From: Trematomus loennbergii
Taxonomy: Eukaryota; Chordata; Actinopteri; Perciformes; Nototheniidae
NCBI GenBank assembly: GCA_012861695.1
Contig: JAAOOA010000185.1
Coordinates: forward strand, 406,501 to 470,500
Length of the DNA stretch: 64,000 bases
Direction: 5' to 3'
Part shown: piece by piece, positions 23,310 to 34,827 of the stretch
Position numbering within the stretch: position 1 is the first letter of the stretch
Layout of the letters: the number at the start of each line of letters is the position of its first letter
The notes under the pieces: model-generated
The model's database searches: none
What the model saw: only the letters and a program-made list of their open reading frames with translations
Told to the model about the DNA's origin: nothing
Translations under genes and position numbers: made by a program

Positions 23310-23690
23310 CAGCGACGTGCAGTCAGGGGAGGCAGAGCCTCACCTGACATACTCCAATGTAACGGAAAAACAACTAAAGAAAAACTAAATAGTAATAATA
23401 ATAAAATGTCTCCACTGATCTGTGTTGTAAGTGTGATTTCTGTATGATTCCAATCGCTTTTTATAGTCAAAATCAGCACATTTGCCGAGCTCCGCTACAA
23501 CTACATGGGAGCGATGAGGAGTGAGGCAGGGACGAGCTCTGCCTCACGTAAGCCCACAGTAACTGGCTGGAGCGCGGGCACTAATGTAGGGCGGGCACTT
23601 ATTTTGTGAGCGCGCTCAAGCCCGTTACTGTGGGGTGAGGTGAGGCACAGATGAGATCTGCCTCACCTCAGAATGCGTCACCCCACAGAA
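23310..23690. repeat. Left subterminal repeat region of element E
   Basis: Several GAGGCAG/GCCTCACC motifs lie within 380 bases of the left end (near 23326, 23335, 23521, 23541, 23641 and 23660), together with imperfect direct and inverted copies of a motif around ACAGTAACTGGCTGGAGCG. The right end carries the same GCCTCACC motif near 34341-34365. Dense subterminal motifs are common in hAT-type elements. Confidence 0.55.
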
Positions 23691-23862
23691 ACTGGCTGGA
23701 AAGCGGGCACTAAGCGCATGCCTGTTACCATCTCACTGTAGGTCACCAATGTAATGTTTGTAGATCCCTTTATTACATTTATCCTCGCCATCCATAGTCT
23801 CTAAATAACTTATTTCACGTATATATGATATTTAGGCCCGCTGGTCTCATCATACGACGGCA

Positions 23863-24162
23863 ATGAAAAAAGCACCAGGAGAGGCAGCTATAACCTCTGC
23901 CGCACTGAAGGGGGCGCACGCGAGCCCACAGGTTCTTGTTGCTACTGTTATTCTACGCAGAGACGGTAGACGCAAACAACAAACTAGACTTTTGAAACTA
24001 GAGGGAGATAAGGAGGACTTTTACAAAAAAGTAATGGAGATTGTTGTCCAGAAGGATAGCATGGACTTCATCTTCAAGTCAAGGAAAGACACGACGCTGA
24101 AGTTGGCTTCCGATTCAGAGCTTCCGATTCGGCAGTTAAGGGGAAAGTTAAGGGAAATGTAA
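23863..24162 (+). CDS. 99-codon open frame in element E, unknown function
   Basis: Starts at an ATG and encodes a small basic protein ending with ELPIRQLRGKLREM. I do not recognise the family. The counterpart in the second element (near 43183) has a four-base insertion and an in-frame stop, so it is broken there. The frame overlaps the start of the left inverted arm. It could be one exon of a longer transposon gene or a chance frame. Confidence 0.3.
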   Translation: MKKAPGEAAITSAALKGAHASPQVLVATVILRRDGRRKQQTRLLKLEGDKEDFYKKVMEIVVQKDSMDFIFKSRKDTTLKLASDSELPIRQLRGKLREM

Positions 24163-25800
24163 TTTACAGCGCTGAGCGAACAATCCCCCGTTTTTGAACC
24201 TCTTAAATCGATGCATAGCCGATTTATTTGGACTGGATTATCCCAGAGAGGCTAAACATTCTTTATAACACAGTTTCAGATTTGTGAAACCATAAATTCT
24301 ATTTGTGAAAATACAAAAAAAGGGAGATTTCAGTGCTTTTTTTACATGTAGACCACATTAGACCAGGGGCCTCATTTATAACGCCTTGCAGAGGATTGAC
24401 GTAGGAAGGTTGCTTACGTAGTACAAAGCACAAAAATAGGTACATACATTTTCCGCCATTTTCCGATTCACAAAACATTGCGTACCGGCGAGGGAAGTGC
24501 GTACGGCACTCCCTACGCCTGTTTCCCTTGATAAATCACAATCGACTCGTAACGCCCATATTTGCCTATACATAGTCAAAGAAACGCCCATTCATTCATT
24601 CATTTGACTGACTGCATGAAGAAGATCGCAGGAAATGACGACCGAACAGCTAAAAAAGACATCTCACACCGTGTCAGATTTTGGTTATTTTGGGGAGGTC
24701 GAGATAAATCATATTGTTTGGTGGATGCAGTTTGAACCAGAGTAGCAGCATGGAGGTCGGATCGTCACCAAAATAAATAAATAAGTGGTCCGAAAAAAGT
24801 TAATGACAAAAAAAATACACATAACCTTCCTCAGGCAGTGTGTTTGTACCGGGGACAGGAGACCCCCCCTTGATGAGAAACTGTAGAAATGATCGGGGAA
24901 TCCCTCCGGAGTGGAGTCATGACGACTGGATCTGAATTATTTTGTTGTATTTGGTGGTTTGTGTTCCAGCTGTCGATCAGCAACTATATATCCATAATCC
25001 ACCAGTTAAAGGAAATACAATGTGTTGTGTTATATTAGCTGTACAATTTACCACATATGGTGTTCTTAGTTTCCATACCTCCTGTGTTTTACGAGCGACT
25101 TATCAAGTCTTGGCAAACGGCATAAAACACGATTAAACGTGATAGTATATAAAACCATGCCCGTATCTACAACCTATAGAAATGCAAAACGGCGTCAGTT
25201 TAGACGTAATTCTGTCCTCCTGCTTACCGCATCATTTATGAGAAAACATTTCATAACATTAACACAACATATTCGAGGTGGTTTTAAATACATATCCGTA
25301 TTTATTTATTTCTCCAAGTTATGTTTTTGTGTGCACTGAGGAGTCTCAAACAGGCGTTTGTTTAATCATTTTAAGATTGGCTTTAATCAATGTTTGAAAA
25401 TGAATTCTTCATATTTGATAAATGAGAGGTAACATTTTATTTATGGTATTATTTCCACATATTTCTCTCCATTCTTCCTTCTGCCAACGGTGTCGCAGTT
25501 TCTCGTCTCTCCCGTGTGTGTGCTTAGTGCGTACGCATGGGTTAGAGTTTGCGTGGAGGACCGCACATTTTCCCATCAAGTTAGTATTTTATAAATCGCA
25601 AACATTGCGTAGAAACTGGCGTACGCCATTTTTTGAGCGTATATCCCTTTATAAATGAGGCCCCAGGTCCTGATCTAAAACCACTATACCTAGACTGGAT
25701 TATCCCAGAGAGGCTAAACATTCTTTATAACACAGTTTCAGATTTGTGAAACCTTAATTCTATTTGTGAAAATACAAAAAAAGAGAGATTTCAGTGCTTT
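24098..25800. repeat. Left arm of a 0.4-kb inverted repeat within E
   Basis: Without the MITE at 24367-25663 this arm is about 410 bases and is the reverse complement of 27233-27640. It contains two tandem copies of a unit of about 165 bases that includes CTGGATTATCCCAGAGAGGC. The arms enclose about 1.43 kb. This looks like a separate element with long terminal inverted repeats embedded in E. Confidence 0.6.
24367..25663. mobile_element. Harbinger-like element, 1297 bases
   Basis: Perfect 15-base inverted ends GGGCCTCATTTATAA and a three-base CAG duplication (24364-24366 and 25664-25666). Uninterrupted copies of the target (ATTAGACCAGGTCCTGATCT) exist at about 25817 and, inverted, at about 27370. 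The interior has further inverted motifs (GTACGC-rich) but no transposase frame that I can read. Confidence 0.75.
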
Positions 25801-25829
25801 TTCGCATCCTGGCCACATTAGACCAGGTC

Positions 25830-27232
25830 CTGATCTAAAAATCTAAAAATGTTTGGTTTTTGTGACCAGTTGGACTCATTAAGGCCATTGTTTCCCTCCA
25901 TAAGTGCAACTACGGAAGTGGATTGGAGTCTTTCAGAGCCTGTCACAGTTCCAGATCATACCAGTGTAAAGCTATATGTACATTAGTAATCATAGTTTTT
26001 CTATGTCAAAAAAAGTATAAACAGCATTCAACAATATCAAAACTTGCTAAACATGCTCACTTTATTATATTTGTGTTGCAAAGGTCATGCCACAGTCTGA
26101 TAAGCATAACTTGTTTAAGAATTCAAAATGCAGCCCCCACTTCAATCAATAAAGCATTCCAATATATATATCATGTGCAGTGCTCATTAGTAGCCGTCAT
26201 CCCATGCAGTTTAAATATACTGGGACCCCAGCAAGGCAGCGTTACACTGGTGAGTACATGTGAAAGGATTTCAGGAGCCTTTTGCTTTATTTACATTATT
26301 TTAGTGGTTTGAGTAAGAGTACTTTTTAGAAATTCTAACAATGTATTTTTGAAAATGTATGAAACTAAAAAAAGTCTCCATACCTGTTAAATAACAAACT
26401 AACTTTCTACAAATAAATTCAAGATGTTTTTTATGATAGACTACATACATGTTCTGAAGCCACTGTGGCCTCAGGATGCTTCCAACACAACATTCAATAG
26501 CTTTAGCCAACGAGCTGCTGGGTCAGGTGAGGCTGCAGCAGCTCTGTGCCCTGATGTGAGCTATCATCTGTCTTTTGGAGTATGTGGTGTTCTAAGGCTC
26601 TGTGCCTGTTAGCATGTTAGCCTAGCTCCTGCTGGGTGACAGACCCTGCAGTTTGTGATGGACTCTTACCGCTGATGCACTGGCAGAAAGAACATAATTG
26701 CGAGGCCTGGTCTCCTGAAAAGCAGGTGCAGCCTACAAACAAGAGCAGGGAGGAGGAGACGCATGTTGGCACAGTCATGCATTACAATCATAAAGCAGAA
26801 CAACAAAAACAGTTAGCCAAAAGCAAAGCTGGATCATTTATTAATTGCTGTTAAAGCATAAACAGTTAGAATGCTTTAGTAAGTTTTGCTTGAACTTTAA
26901 TAAAATGATCCTGTGAGGATAATAAGTTAATTTGAAGCAGACTCAGTGTCAGGGTTGGGGAAAAATAGGACCCAAATGCAGTAAAAGGACTAAAAGGTCA
27001 GGTAACAAAAAGCGAGCTTTATTTCCCAAAGCTGAATGACAAAAGAAAACAAGGAACAACTTAACATACCAAAACCGGGGGAGTACGAGGAAGGATCAGG
27101 ACAAAAAACCTCAGGAACAAACATGGAGCGTGACAGGTAGCATGGACAAGAGCAAAGAGACTAACAGGTATCATAGACGAGAAACGACGACGAACAGACA
27201 TGGAGCACAGGGGAAGACAAGACAATGCGAAA
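25830..27232. other. Spacer between the inverted arms of E
   Basis: About 1.4 kb, conserved at 46245-47625. It holds a plus-strand 129-codon frame at 25923-26312 that is also open at 46321-46710. On the minus strand there is a 63-base exon candidate at 26670-26732. The last 290 bases (about 26940-27230) look like a dispersed fish repeat. I cannot assign a protein family. Confidence 0.35.
26670..26732 (-). other. Candidate cysteine-rich exon, minus strand
   Basis: Good splice signals bound 63 bases: acceptor CTCTTGTTTGTAG before 26732 and donor CG|GTAAGAGTCC after 26670. One frame is open through the exon and encodes six cysteines in about 20 residues, including CSFCQC. The counterpart at 47063-47125 is identical. 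It may be a zinc-binding exon of a transposon-borne gene. Nothing upstream or downstream could be linked to it with confidence. Confidence 0.3.
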
Positions 27233-27640
27233 AAAGCACTGAAATCTCCCTTTTTTGTATTTTCACAAATAGAATTAAGGTTTCACAAATCTGAAACTGT
27301 GTTATAAAGAATGTTTAGCCTCTCTGGGATAATCCAGTCCAGATTTGATGAGTCTCGGTATAGTGGTTTTAGATCAGGACCTGGTCTAATGTGGTCTACA
27401 TGTAAAAAAAGCACTGAAATCTCCCTTTTTTGTATTTTCACAAATAGAATTAAGGTTTCACAAATCTGAAACTGTGTTATAAAGAATGTTTAGCCTCTCT
27501 GGGATAATCCAGTCCAAATAAATCGGCTATGCATCGATTTAAGAGGTTCAAACACGGAGGATTGTTCGCTCAGCGCTGTAAATTAAATTTCCCCTTAACT
27601 GCCGAATCGGAAGCTCTGAATCGGAAGCCAACTTCAGCGT
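27233..27640. repeat. Right arm of the 0.4-kb inverted repeat within E
   Basis: Reverse complement of the left arm. It contains both tandem sub-units without the MITE, so it shows the uninterrupted target of that MITE. The arm ends near CTTCAGCGTTGTTGGTAAG. The counterpart in the second element is at about 47625-48025. Confidence 0.6.
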
Positions 27641-30600
27641 TGTTGGTAAGACCACAATTGTAATGAACATGGGATCTTACTAAGGCGTTGTGCACACGGG
27701 AACGTTTGCGTTTATGCACAGTATTCGTATTCAAAAAAGTCTTCCGTTCACATGCATTCGTTTCATTTAACGTGTCTGTTCAAACGAGACCGCTGGAAAC
27801 GCTGTAGTACATATGCCGGGACTGTAAGTGGCGCTGTAACTTCCGCCACAAAATACACCAAAAGCAACGAAGAAGACTCCGTAGAAGCCCCGCAGCAATG
27901 TTGCCATGACTACCCTTCTGTTTATGCCCCGCGGTGTATTTAGCAACATGTAGTTCATGTAATTCTCCATGTCCACTTGTTGCTGATGGTTGTGGTAGAG
28001 GAGCTGTAGATTTTGCACTAATATCTGTAGCATGGTCAGTAGCAGTACAGATGGAGCCTCTTATTTTGGACCCCAGCATACAGCTTCCTGCCTACTGCCA
28101 GCCAGTTACCTGCCTAAGACCTGCCAAAGACCAGTATTCAGGAATGTTAGGCCCTCCCACTATTCTCCAATTTCAGGGTTTAACCAGGAGATGGCGCTAT
28201 ATATTAAATAACTATGGCCAAAGTAAGACTTAGTTTTTCACAAGAGACAATGCAGATATTATATAAAAAACTAAAGTTAAAATCTTGTTTTTAATGCCCC
28301 AAGAGCAATAACATCTTGTCACAAGCTTTTTGGAAGAAAAAGACTTCAAGAGACCTGTAGTTGACTAATTACAGGCCTCAATAAAGTTCTGCCATTGGTT
28401 GTGAAAAACAACGGTGGACATAGTGGAAAGTGAAATTGAGATTGTCAAATTTAATAAAAATACAAAATAATGTATCTGTGTACGTGTTTTACTATGTGAT
28501 CTGCATGCACTTATCAAACATCTAATTAAAGAATGGGGAGGAGCAAAAAACACACACTTCAAGTCAGATCATCACCCTTAGCTATTTCAATTACCTCTCA
28601 AACAACCTAAACTAGTTATAAATGTTTATTTTAAATAAAGTCTTTATGACTCGGAATATGAATAAGATGGGTCCGTTACAGTTTGTTTTCATCTGATTTC
28701 AAATAAACAAAGTCTTGGCTTTCAGAATATTAAACTTGTTTCGGCAAATTTAGATGATAAACTTTAAACTTTCACACACGTTGACCGGCGAAAAACTCTG
28801 CCCGGTTCACCGACCCCCCTCTGAGTGAATACCCAAGATATCTTGGTTTGATTTGGTTTGATTTGGAGAATTTATTTAGCTACTTGGCACTAAGAGTACA
28901 GATATGTCTACCCTTTCTTTTCAGAGTGTAATATCTGCATTTTCTCTTTTGGAGAAGGGCAATGGTTATCGACGGTGCTTTTAATGCCTATTGTATACGA
29001 ACTGTGTGATTTATATTGCTTTTCAAATGCATATAAGCCCCCCATTTACACTGCACTTCCCCGTCAAGAAAATGAATAGCACTTAGTTAGATCACTTTAC
29101 AGATCAGGTTGGACCAGCCCTGTCGCTACTCTCTGCATTTCCTACTGCAGATAAAAAAAAAGCTACAAATATGTATTTCTTAATAAACTAAATAGGCCAC
29201 CATTGGTAGCAGTTCTCATTATATACTTCTCAGTATACTTCCCCCACCCGCCCACTGTTTGTTGCTTTTTGACATGTAAATGGGTAACTACCCCCCTCTG
29301 AGTGAATACCTGTTGTACCTGTCCGGGGCTAAGCCCATAGGACGATGCTCTGATGTCATCACCCTCGCACATTGGTCATATGTTTATGAGATCACTGTGA
29401 TTCACTTCTCCGCGGCTCCTCCGTGCAGAGAGGCCCCCCCCCGTTGACAATTCACGAGCGTCTAACTCTCTCCCCCCTCCCCCGTCGCACCTTCTAACAG
29501 AACCCCCCCCCCATATCTGGATTTGGCCCACAGACCTAGAGAGTAGCAAAATACAGTGAGTCCTAAACACAAGTAGTCAGGGTTCATTTATAACGCTTAT
29601 TTTGATTTATTTTTCTCAAATGATGCTGTATGTTTCACTTTCTGAAAGCGTTAGAATCGCACATGAAAAATATTGAAAGCTGCCAGCTGCCCTCGGCCAT
29701 GTCTTTGGCGGTGATCCAAGCTTCGGTACCACAGTGGATAAAGTTAGTAATACATTTATAGGCTACTGATCAAATGTCAATACATTACATAAGTCTTATT
29801 CTCATTCATACTTAATTTATTTCTTCTTCTGTCAGTATGAACACAAAAAACTAACCGGTATTACATTTCATTCTAAAGTTTACGGACAAACTACAGACTG
29901 CTGGAGAAGAGATATCACAGGGGGGGGGGGTTGGGACACACACATTCCGATGGCCAATTCGTTTTAAACAAAGAGTAGGCTATACTCAACATAGTGGGGT
30001 GGGGGCTGGTGAACGGTATGGTCAATGTTTGTAAACACTGTGACATTTTGACTTTATTTGATCATTTCAGTTAAAAACTAACGTTCATATTTCATATTAC
30101 TGTTTTGCCTGGCTGGACCTGTAATTTACAGGAAAGGAGTGCACGCTACTAAAGAGACACGCTACCATGGAAACCAAACAATGGTGTTGCTGTATTGAAG
30201 TCCGAGTGGAAACAGTCATATTTGGAGCGTTATGTTAGAATGAAACAGCGAGGTCGTGACTCACAAAAAAAAAGTGTTACTTCACTAACTGTAAGCTTGT
30301 CACTCAGAGTAACCTACAGTTAACTTAACTGTTGGAAAAGAAAGATCAGGGGGGGAGAGAGCTGTGATGGGCCATTAGGAGTGTGAACACACAGCTGAGA
30401 GCTGCCGTTTCATTCTGACTGTTTAAAAAACGGTAACAACGGACTATTTTTCTTAGCGGATGCATGTAAATTTAAATCAATACATACAACTATTTTTAAA
30501 TCAAAAAAAATTTTCTAAATCCATAAAAGCATTTTAATTAATATTGGGAGTCATGTCGTTACTTTGTGGCCATGTAAATAAGCGGGATAATTTGCAGCGA

Positions 30601-31765
30601 CTTGGTCATTATGGGAAAAATAACACCCAGGATCAAGATCCCTCCGCGACGCGACGCGGAGGATCAGTAATTTTTAGTGAATTACTGAGTTCAGGCATAT
30701 TCATATTTGTCAGTGATTTCATGTCAATTCGGCGAACATAAACGATTAAATTAGGATTAAAAATCGAGAGCCGGCTGCTGTTCGTTACGGCAACCCAACT
30801 AGGACACTTGACACAGTGGCTTTTGGCAAAGCACACAAAGAAAACAAAAAAAACCGAGAGAGATGAGTTATTGTTATTACAACGTGACTTCACTATTATT
30901 TAACAACTATTTTTATTGGGTTCTTTTATTTGGGGTTAAGTACATTGTCAGAATAAGTGAGAAATGGATTTAACTTCTGTTAGACAGCTATCATACTGAA
31001 TAAATATTTATGCAAAAATGTATGGCATTAATAATGTATATCTAATTACATTTAAAAATGTATGGCATTAATAATGTATATCTAATTACATTAACTGTGA
31101 ATGTCTTTCATTTTATTTAAAATGAAATAAAATTACATAAAACATTTTCCATAAAAAAGTTGATTCAAGAACAAATCAGTACTTTTCTTATATGACTATT
31201 ATTGCTAAATTTGAAAGGTCTTTACCAGCTTTGGAATTATATATATATATATATCACCTTCTGCCATCCCATCTCTACTGACAATCATTAACACTTAGAT
31301 TTTATGATATCGTAAGCATCTTCAGTGATTGACTTAAACATTGAGAATGTATTTATTAACTTCTGACATTTTCATATACAAATGTGATCATACACCAACA
31401 CACTTTTTTTAATTGAGTTGTGCAACATGGCGGACCATCTCGCACATGCGCACATGCATAACATCTCGCACATGCGCATAACAACATGGTGATGTTTTGT
31501 AAATTATTACATGTCTTATTTAGCACAGACTATGATCCTATCCGTGACATATGGATCTTAACAAAGATCCGCTATACATTAGTACCAGATATACTGTACA
31601 CGGACATTTTAGTGAACCAGACCAGCTGTTTCCGCCGGGTCTTCGCTTCCCGGGCATCACGTTGTTTACAAGTGTGTTCAGATGCTAAATAAAAGTTTAG
31701 CTTGTACTTTTGATACCCCGCCTCTCGGCACCACAACATCCAGTTTACTGTATTTCACATGAGCG
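27641..31765. other. Interior of element E, unassigned
   Basis: About 27680-28045 is conserved in the second element and has a minus-strand open frame (27767-28033), which is not recognised. From about 28050 the sequence is unique to this copy. C and G homopolymers lie near 29430-29510 and 29921. A LINE-tail-like TTTGATT repeat is near 28846-28862. A degenerate copy of 32870-33095 lies at 30540-30790. A 40-base tandem duplication is at 31014-31092. No convincing gene is seen. Confidence 0.35.
31014..31092. repeat. Tandem duplication, 40-base unit twice
   Basis: Two adjacent copies of a unit starting AAAAATGTATGGCATTAATA, at 31014-31053 and 31054-31092, nearly identical. Confidence 0.8.
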
Positions 31766-31773
31766 ATGTCGAA

Positions 31774-32545
31774 TAGGGATGTCCCGATCACCTTTTTTTG
31801 CTCCCGATCCGATTCCGATCATTTGATTTTGACAATCTGCCGATACCGATTTTTCCCGATCCGATCTTTATGCAATGCATTAAGAGGAAAAAAAAGGTAA
31901 CAGATAACGGCTGGTCATCCAACGCGATGAATTCAGCTATCTTGGCTGTTCTGGGGTAGTTTCTCTTTCCTTTTAAAAGTCTCTGAAAGTGTCGGTTGTT
32001 TCAGTGCCGTTACCTGAGTGGCCGCTGTGTACTCGTCGTGTTGTTGTTGGTGGTGTTTGTATTAGATTGGTCGTGTTGAACGTAGCTCTGTTCTTTCCAC
32101 CACGCGGAACCTCCGCCTTGCAAACATTGCATCTGGCTGTTACACTGCCTTCGCTTTCAATTTTATAATACTTCCAAACTCCTGACATTTTCTCTGTCCC
32201 GACTCCCGAGTCACCAGCTGAACGTAGCCTCTCGTTAGCTTACTGCTACTATTAGACACTGCGCCCACTCTGTTGCTAGATTTGAGAGAAATAAGCAACC
32301 AGGTCTATGAAAACAAGCCCAAAAGAAGCAACACATACATGATGTTGTGTAATTTTAACCCAAAACTAAGGCCTCAGGATGACTTTACTTTTTGTAACAT
32401 TAAATAAAATGTATAAAAATATTTTATAAAAAAAAAAAAAAAAAAAAAAAATCCGATCCCGATTTTTTTCTCCCGATCCCCGATCACGTGAAAATCACGT
32501 GATCGGCTCCGATCCCGATCACGTGATCGGATCGGGACATCCCTA
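31774..32545. mobile_element. hAT element, internally deleted, with residual BED finger exon
   Basis: Inverted ends TAGGGATGTCCCGATC and an 8-base duplication ATGTCGAA (31766-31773 and 32546-32553). A minus-strand open frame at 31973-32188 begins MSGVWKYYKIE and has CNVCKAEVPRGG followed by NTTNLI, the start of a BED-type zinc finger as in ZBED/hAT transposases. The rest of the transposase is missing, so it must be mobilised in trans if at all. A 25-base A run lies near 32430-32450. Confidence 0.8.
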
Positions 32546-34376
32546 ATGTCGAACATTGAAAAGTCCTTATAAAATCTCTGTTATTAGATCAGTACTTTTC
32601 TTATATGACTATTATTGACTTGAACACTGAGAATGTATTTATTAACTTCAGACATTTGAAATATTTGAAATCAGATGAAAACAAACTGTAACGGACCCTG
32701 CCGTGTTATCTATGATTACTATGCCTTACTGTACATTCATAATTTCAGCCGGAGGTAGGTGGTAGGCGTTGCGGAGGAGCAGATTGCGAGTGAGGTGCCT
32801 GTTCTAAACGAACTATTCCAGCTGTTATAAAGCATTAAATAAAAAGTAAGCAAGGAATACAGAATGTTTCGTTACGTAACTTTGTTGAGAATGTGGCCAT
32901 GTACATGTAATACATGGGATCATTTGCAGCGACTTGGTCATTGTGGGGAAAAATAACACCCATCCTGATCGTTTCAATGAAGTTGAATACAGAATATTCA
33001 TATTTGTCAGTGATTTCATGTCAATTCGGCGAACATAAACATCAATGATGATGATTAAATTAGGATTAAAAATCGGGAGAGCCAGCTCGTTCGTTTTTTC
33101 CGACTAAACAACATTATTTAAATGATTACATGTCTTATTTAGCACAGACTATGATCCTATCCGTGACATACACTGTATGGATCTTAACAACAAAGAAGTT
33201 GATTTCACATGACTCCAGTGTGGAACCCCACTGCACCCCCTGGTGGATCAATGATCCATTGCAGCTGGCTTCACAATAATTAAATGTATTTATCACGGGG
33301 GCGGTATCAAGTCAGACTGGGGGCCGGCCGGCCATCACGGAACGTGCACGAACCGATCACGACCCTCGCATTTTAAACTGTCCAAAATAAGACGCTTCAT
33401 CTGTAGCACTAGCAGTAGCTACTGACAGGAGGAAGTGTGTGTGGCGATTGCTGGTATTCAGCGGGATATAGTCATTTCCTCAGCATATGGATAAATGCAA
33501 CGGGGAAGTTAACTGAAAGAAACCAATCTGTGGATATTGCATCGAGCGACCAAGAAGCACGTCTCCGTGGAGAGGACGCGCTCAGAAAGAGAGATATTCT
33601 CTACAAACACCGGGTGAGATCGCTCCTCTGGGACACGCCGGACACAAACATTTCTCTTTTTGCCGCAGACGGGCGCAGGAGCAATGAACAATAATGGCCT
33701 GGATTAGGCAGTAAAGACAATTTTGGTGTATCGCAGAGCGGACTGTTTAATTTTGTTTGTGTTGTTTGGCTGGAAAATTGTCAATATAATGGATCAATGC
33801 ATGAAATCTGACTCTGTTTATTTTGTTTAAGGAGTATATTGGGCGTTAACAATTCTGGTTTGCCTTTTATAATATTATTTCATTCAAGAACCCCTTGTGC
33901 GTTTAATTAACACAGCTATTTTTGATAGTTGATCGTTACAGATGCTACAGCAGTGAGCAGGAGAGGTGGGGCTATCGTTATTTTTTCAGGAAATATTCGT
34001 ATAGAGGTGATTACACGGACTCGGTTGACCCCCCAGAGCGTTTCGTTTGCAAATCTATCCACCTTGGGACCCGTTATCGTTTGTGGGGTCAGTTTCTATC
34101 GGCCTCGTGTAAATAATAGGGCTATACGCACGCGAAACTATGCAGATACAAGCAGTTTTGTCCTCGTGTAAACGGCGCCTAAGAAAGAACAAACCAATAT
34201 CTAGATTTTGGGTATCCTTTTGTTGAACAGTCTGTTTAAAATGAATCGAAGCATCAGACTAAAAAAGCTTTTGAAAATAACCGAATATTTCGATTAAGGT
34301 CAAAATATAATATTTGTAAATCTGACTCTGAAAGAGTCAGTGCCTCACCAGCCATGAACCTCACCGCACGTCACTG

Positions 34377-34827
34377 CTAAACATATATATATATATATAT
34401 ATACATATATAGATCTTTTAAACACGTATGAGACTAAGAAAACAATTTAAAAGAGTAAAAGGTAATCAGAGTATAAGACATACATATGATGATGAATGAT
34501 TATATGATACTTTGACAACACTGCTTTAAAAAGACAAACCGCAGTAACTACAGTGAAGTTGAGAAAGAAAGGGTTATAAGTTAACGGCTGCTGACCAAAG
34601 TGTATAACAGATAAATAAGTTGTACAATGTAAATGTCGTGCCCTTACAGACTACACAAAAAGAGACCACCCAAACAATCTGAGCTAGGCTAGTTAGCTGT
34701 TAGCAGGCCTGGGCTAACTGCTGTTCCTGTTCTTTGTCTCATGTTTACTGAGGCGTTGTGTCTCTGTAGTGCACTCACCAGTGTTTGCAGAGGTTCTGCT
34801 GTGTTGTTGAGAAGAAGCTGCTGGATT
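34377..34827 (-). other. Intron start and truncated exon 1 of TRIM copy 3
   Basis: Begins with the second CTAAACAT copy and a TA microsatellite (34384-34403). The exon 1 donor CACTG|GTGAGTGC is at 34779|34778 on the minus strand. Exon 1 is cut at 34827, where block G begins, so the native promoter and ISRE are missing. Confidence 0.6.

Larger units (their letters stand above)
28670..32697. repeat. Perfect 35-base inverted repeat, 4.0 kb apart
   Basis: Bases 28670-28704, beginning GGTCCGTTACAGTTTGTTTT, are the exact reverse complement of 32663-32697. Identity stops abruptly at both edges. I see no target duplication just outside. It may mark the ends of a nested element or two opposed copies of one repeat. 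Confidence 0.55.
23310..34376. mobile_element. Element E, complete: 11.07-kb hAT-like composite transposon in the TRIM copy 3 intron
   Basis: The left end is CAGCGACGTGC; the right end, reversed, is CAGTGACGTGC. CTAAACAT flanks both sides (23302-23309 and 34377-34384), and type A introns have an unoccupied site. GCCTCAC or its complement recurs near both ends, probably as transposase-binding sites. An 8-base duplication with CAG ends fits hAT; Zisupton-like elements are an alternative. No full transposase is readable, so it is probably non-autonomous or decayed. It holds a 99-codon frame, a long inverted-repeat structure, and nested Harbinger-like and hAT elements. The size includes about 2.1 kb of recognisable nested insertions. 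Confidence 0.65.

Noticed and set aside
25923..26312. 129-codon frame in element E as a real gene
   Set aside because: Open in both copies but hydrophobic and low in coding signature, with no recognised motif; the copies are too similar for openness to be informative. Kept only as a note in the spacer entry.
27680..28080. Possible HARBI1-like nuclease fragment on the minus strand
   Set aside because: The open frame lacks any catalytic motif that I could identify; the impression came only from general similarity to Harbinger-flanking sequence.
28815..29312. Direct repeat of ACCCCCCTCTGAGTGAATACC-like sequence at about 28814 and 29290
   Set aside because: About 20 bases only, low complexity at one side, no boundaries that suggest an element.
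32374..32556. Arg/Asp-rich open frame at the end of the hAT relic
   Set aside because: It is the translation of terminal GATC-rich repeats and a poly-A/T run.
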